From the NCBI RefSeq assembly GCF_002293435.1, contig NZ_DBDF01000039.1, forward strand, positions 557 through 9,537: DNA of 8,981 bases, read 5' to 3'. The position numbers were made by a program, and so were the translations under genes. A model generated the notes under the pieces. The model was not told the origin of the DNA and did no database searches. It saw only the letters and a program-made list of their open reading frames with translations. The DNA is from Bacteroides sp. UBA939. Its GTDB lineage: Bacteria; Bacteroidota; Bacteroidia; Bacteroidales; Bacteroidaceae. This document shows positions 6,437 through 8,981 of the stretch, in pieces; position 1 is the first letter of the stretch, and every line of letters begins with the position of its first letter.

Positions 6437-7537
6437 ATGAAAAAGTATTTGAAAATCGCATTGTTGGTGGTAATAGCTGCCATTTTCATCTTTACGTTTG
6501 TGTTTCTTTATCAGAAGTCCAAACCGAAGATTACAGTTTATGAAACGGTGGAGCCACAAATTGCCGATCTTGAAAAAACAACGGTGGCAACCGGAAAGGT
6601 GGAGCCGAGGGATGAGATTCTTATCAAGCCCCAGATATCAGGTATCATTGACGAGTTGTACAAGGAAGCAGGACAGGCTATACACAAAGGTGAGGTGATT
6701 GCCAAAGTGAAAGTAATTCCCGAATTGGGTACGCTGAACGCTGCCGAGAGCCGCGTGCGTCTGGCAGAACTCAATGCTAAACAGGGTGAAACGGACTTCT
6801 CCCGTACAGAGAAGTTGTTTAACGACAAACTGATTAGCCGTGAAGAATATGAAAAAGCCGAGGTGGGTGTGAAACAAGTGCGTGAAGAATTGCAAACAGC
6901 TAAGGATAACCTGGAAATTGTGAAGGAAGGTATTACAAAAAGCAGTGCTTCTTTTTCAAGTACGCTTATCCGTTCTACTATCGACGGTTTGATACTGGAT
7001 GTTCCTGTAAAGGCCGGTAACTCGGTAATCATGAGTAATACGTTCAATGACGGTACTACAATTGCTACAGTTGCCAACATGAACGATCTTATCTTCAGAG
7101 GAAAGATTGACGAGACGGAAGTAGGACGTGTTCATGAAGGTATGCCGGTGAAACTGACTATCGGTGCGTTACAGAACTTGTCATTTGAAGCTATGCTGGA
7201 ATATATTTCTCCGAAAGGTGTGGAAGAAAACGGTGCCAATCAATTTGAAATCAAGGCGGCTATTCGTGTGCCCGACTCTGTGATGATTCGTTCGGGTTAT
7301 TCCGCCAATGCGGAAATTGTGCTTGAACGTGCGCCGAAAGCATTGACTTTGCCTGAAAGTACGATTGAGTTCAGTGGTGACAGCACGTTTGTGTATATTA
7401 TGACGGATAGTGTGCCTGCCCAGAAGTTTGAACGTAAGCAGATACAAGTGGGCATGAGCGACGGTATCAAGATTGTCGTCAAAGATGGTTTGAGCGGCAA
7501 GGATAAAGTACGTGGCGCAGAAAAGAAAGATAAGTAG
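6437..7537 (+). CDS. Periplasmic adaptor (MacA/HlyD membrane-fusion protein)
   Basis: Adaptor of 366 residues expected to bridge the permeases and the outer-membrane channel. One N-terminal membrane anchor (about 7-25) follows the basic start MKKYLK. The first half of the split lipoyl domain lies about 57-92 (ending EAGQAIHKGEVIAKV), a helical hairpin about 102-168, and the second lipoyl half about 177-198 (LIRSTIDGLILDVPVKAGNSV). Beta-barrel and membrane-proximal domains follow to the end. I chose ATG 6437: the frame is open to a TTG at 6395, but that TTG is inside the intergenic repeat and would put 14 polar residues before the anchor. The charged C-terminus (AEKKDK) is ordinary. Position between the permeases and the TolC-like gene supports the role. 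Cargo is not evident. Confidence 0.9.
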   Translation: MKKYLKIALLVVIAAIFIFTFVFLYQKSKPKITVYETVEPQIADLEKTTVATGKVEPRDEILIKPQISGIIDELYKEAGQAIHKGEVIAKVKVIPELGTLNAAESRVRLAELNAKQGETDFSRTEKLFNDKLISREEYEKAEVGVKQVREELQTAKDNLEIVKEGITKSSASFSSTLIRSTIDGLILDVPVKAGNSVIMSNTFNDGTTIATVANMNDLIFRGKIDETEVGRVHEGMPVKLTIGALQNLSFEAMLEYISPKGVEENGANQFEIKAAIRVPDSVMIRSGYSANAEIVLERAPKALTLPESTIEFSGDSTFVYIMTDSVPAQKFERKQIQVGMSDGIKIVVKDGLSGKDKVRGAEKKDK

Positions 7538-7581
7538 GCTTTCATAAATCATTTATTATAACTCAATATTATCATTGGAAT

Positions 7582-8910
7582 ATGAAAAATAAATTAATCA
7601 TAGCATGTCTTATGTTGGGAGGTATTTCGGCTCAGGCTCAGGAAGGCTGGACGCTACGCCAATGTATTGATTACGCTATCGAGCATAATATAGATATACG
7701 CCGGGCGGCCAATGTTGCGGAACAGAATGCAGTAAACGTGAATACGGCTAAGTGGGCGCGTCTGCCGAACTTGAATGGTAGTGCAGGGCAAAACTGGAAT
7801 TGGGGGCGTACGGATATGCGTGTAAAAGATGAGGATACCGGTGCCGAATCGGTAGTCTATATGAATACGAGTAGCAATAGTACCAGTATGTCTTTATCTA
7901 CCAGTATTCCTATTTTTACAGGTTTCGAGATTCCTAATCAGTATGCTTTGGCTCAACTGAATTTAAAAGCGGCTACGGCGGATTTGGAAAAGGCGAAAGA
8001 GGATATTTCCATTAATATAGCCTCCGCCTATTTGCAGGTTCTGTTCAATCAGGAATTGCATCAAGTAGCTTTAGGACAGGTGGAACTAAGTAAAGAACAG
8101 TTTGCACGTATTTCCCGTCTTGCTGAATTAGGTAAGGCATCGCCTGCCGAAGTTGCAGAGGCAAAGGCACGTGTTGCTCAGGATGAGATGAGCGCCGTAC
8201 AGGCTGATAACAATTATCAATTAGCCTTGCTTGACCTCAGTCAACTTATTGAATTAGAGACTCCGGAAGGTTTTACTTTGTCGACTCCTTCTGTTAAGTT
8301 GAATTTAGTTCCTCTTACTCTTCCCGATGAAGTATATCAGATGGCATTGGGTAATAAAGCTTCTATTCAGGCTGCGCAATATCGCTTGGAAGGAAGTAAA
8401 CATAGTATTCGTATTGCCCAGAGTGGACTTTATCCTCAGTTGAACTTAAATGGTAGTCTTGGTACGGATTATTATTCTTCGCTTAACCGTAATTTCAGCC
8501 AGCAGATGGAAGATAATTTTAAAAAGTATGTCGGCTTAAGCCTAAGCGTTCCCATCTTCAACCGTTTCTCAACCCGCAACCGCATACGCTCAGCCCGGCT
8601 GCAACAAGAGAACTACTCTCTGCAATTGGACAATGCCAAGAAGACGCTTTACAAGGAAATTCAGCAGGCGTGGTACACTGCGCTTGCTTCCGAAAGCAAA
8701 TACACCAGTAGCAGTATTGCTGCTGAAGCGAGTGGAGAGTCTTTCAGGCTGATGAGTGAGAAATATGACAAGGGCAAAGCTACCGCCGTAGAGTACAACG
8801 AAGCGAAACAGAATCTGATGAAAGCCCAGTCCGATGAATTGCAGGCAAAATATGAATATCTGTTTCGTACGAAGATATTAGATTTCTATAAAGGAATCCC
8901 TGTCGAGTGA
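7582..8910 (+). CDS. TolC-family outer-membrane efflux protein
   Basis: Outer-membrane channel subunit of 442 residues, expected to form a trimer with a periplasmic alpha-barrel that docks on the adaptor. The signal peptide ends near AQA-Q (17-20). A Cys at 9 in IIAC resembles a lipobox but comes too early, with hydrophobic sequence continuing after it. The TolC internal duplication is visible: LPNLNGSAG (61-69) with SIPIFTGFE (108-116) in repeat 1, and YPQLNLNGSLG (284-294) with LSVPIFNRFS (321-330) in repeat 2, each next to long helices rich in Ala, Glu, Gln and Lys (about 118-220 and 335-430). Length fits the family. The ATG is preceded by a 38-nt G-free run (7539-7576) and GGAAT. Last gene of the visible cluster and complete. 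Confidence 0.92.
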   Translation: MKNKLIIACLMLGGISAQAQEGWTLRQCIDYAIEHNIDIRRAANVAEQNAVNVNTAKWARLPNLNGSAGQNWNWGRTDMRVKDEDTGAESVVYMNTSSNSTSMSLSTSIPIFTGFEIPNQYALAQLNLKAATADLEKAKEDISINIASAYLQVLFNQELHQVALGQVELSKEQFARISRLAELGKASPAEVAEAKARVAQDEMSAVQADNNYQLALLDLSQLIELETPEGFTLSTPSVKLNLVPLTLPDEVYQMALGNKASIQAAQYRLEGSKHSIRIAQSGLYPQLNLNGSLGTDYYSSLNRNFSQQMEDNFKKYVGLSLSVPIFNRFSTRNRIRSARLQQENYSLQLDNAKKTLYKEIQQAWYTALASESKYTSSSIAAEASGESFRLMSEKYDKGKATAVEYNEAKQNLMKAQSDELQAKYEYLFRTKILDFYKGIPVE

Positions 8911-8922
8911 CGTACAAATAAT

Positions 8923-8964
8923 GCATGGTAAAACAGCTTCTAAAGTTGTCATGCTATTTTCTTA
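8923..8964 (+). terminator. Possible terminator after the exporter cluster
   Basis: GCATG (8923-8927) can pair with CATGC (8950-8954), and inside it CAGCTT (8934-8939) pairs with AAGTTG (8943-8948) around a 3-nt loop, with one G-U pair. A T-rich stretch (8956-8963) follows. The stem is interrupted by six unpaired bases on the left side, so it is weaker than a textbook terminator. A competing pairing joins 8932-8941 with 8965-8974 (nine of ten bases). Confidence 0.35.
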
Positions 8965-8981
8965 AGTAGCTGTTCATAATT

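Noticed and set aside
1..8981. CRISPR arrays, tRNA or rRNA genes, insertion sequences, phage genes
   Set aside because: No regularly spaced direct repeats with unique spacers, no tRNA-like cloverleaf, no rRNA-like sequence, and no transposase, integrase or phage protein was found on reading both strands.

Overview
The window looks like chromosomal DNA of a Bacteroides-type organism (Bacteroidales). Evidence: the promoters that can be recognised fit the Bacteroides pattern (TTTG, 19-21 nt, TAnnTTTG) rather than the E. coli sigma-70 pattern. Start codons mostly lack a Shine-Dalgarno sequence and follow A/T-rich, often G-free leaders. The protein families and their order (a ROK glucokinase-type kinase; a separate ATPase with two MacB-type permeases, an HlyD-type adaptor and a TolC-type protein) are also familiar there. 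The species cannot be fixed from the sequence alone.

Layout. 1-304 has no convincing gene but is rich in signals: a short palindrome, a good leftward promoter for a gene beyond the left edge, a perfect 15-bp inverted repeat with arms 49 bp apart, and a likely rightward promoter box. 305-1666 (+) encodes a secreted M28-family zinc aminopeptidase with a fibronectin-III-like C-terminal domain. 1667-1879 is a convergent gap with an octamer tandem repeat and a terminator that works best for the leftward gene. 1880-2860 (-) encodes a ROK-family sugar kinase, probably glucokinase/hexokinase. 2861-3034 is a divergent promoter region. 3035-8910 (+) is a five-gene cluster with gaps of 44-68 nt: ABC ATPase, MacB-like permease 1, MacB-like permease 2, MacA/HlyD-like periplasmic adaptor and TolC-like outer-membrane channel. 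The last 71 nt hold a possible terminator.

How the genes work together. The five-gene cluster is a complete MacAB-TolC-style tripartite exporter. The ATPase and the permease, fused in classical MacB, are separate here, and the permease is present as two diverged tandem paralogues, suggesting a heterodimeric inner-membrane pump (compare LolCDE and YknXYZ). The cargo cannot be read from the sequence. The kinase and the peptidase are separate transcription units with no evident link to the exporter.

The genes are recognisable families and I see no clearly new system. The most unusual signals are intergenic. Heptamer-periodic tandem repeats start exactly at the stop codons of both permease genes, an octamer repeat lies in the convergent gap, and G-free leaders precede several starts. 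The long-range inverted repeat near the left end overlaps the -33 element of the leftward promoter.
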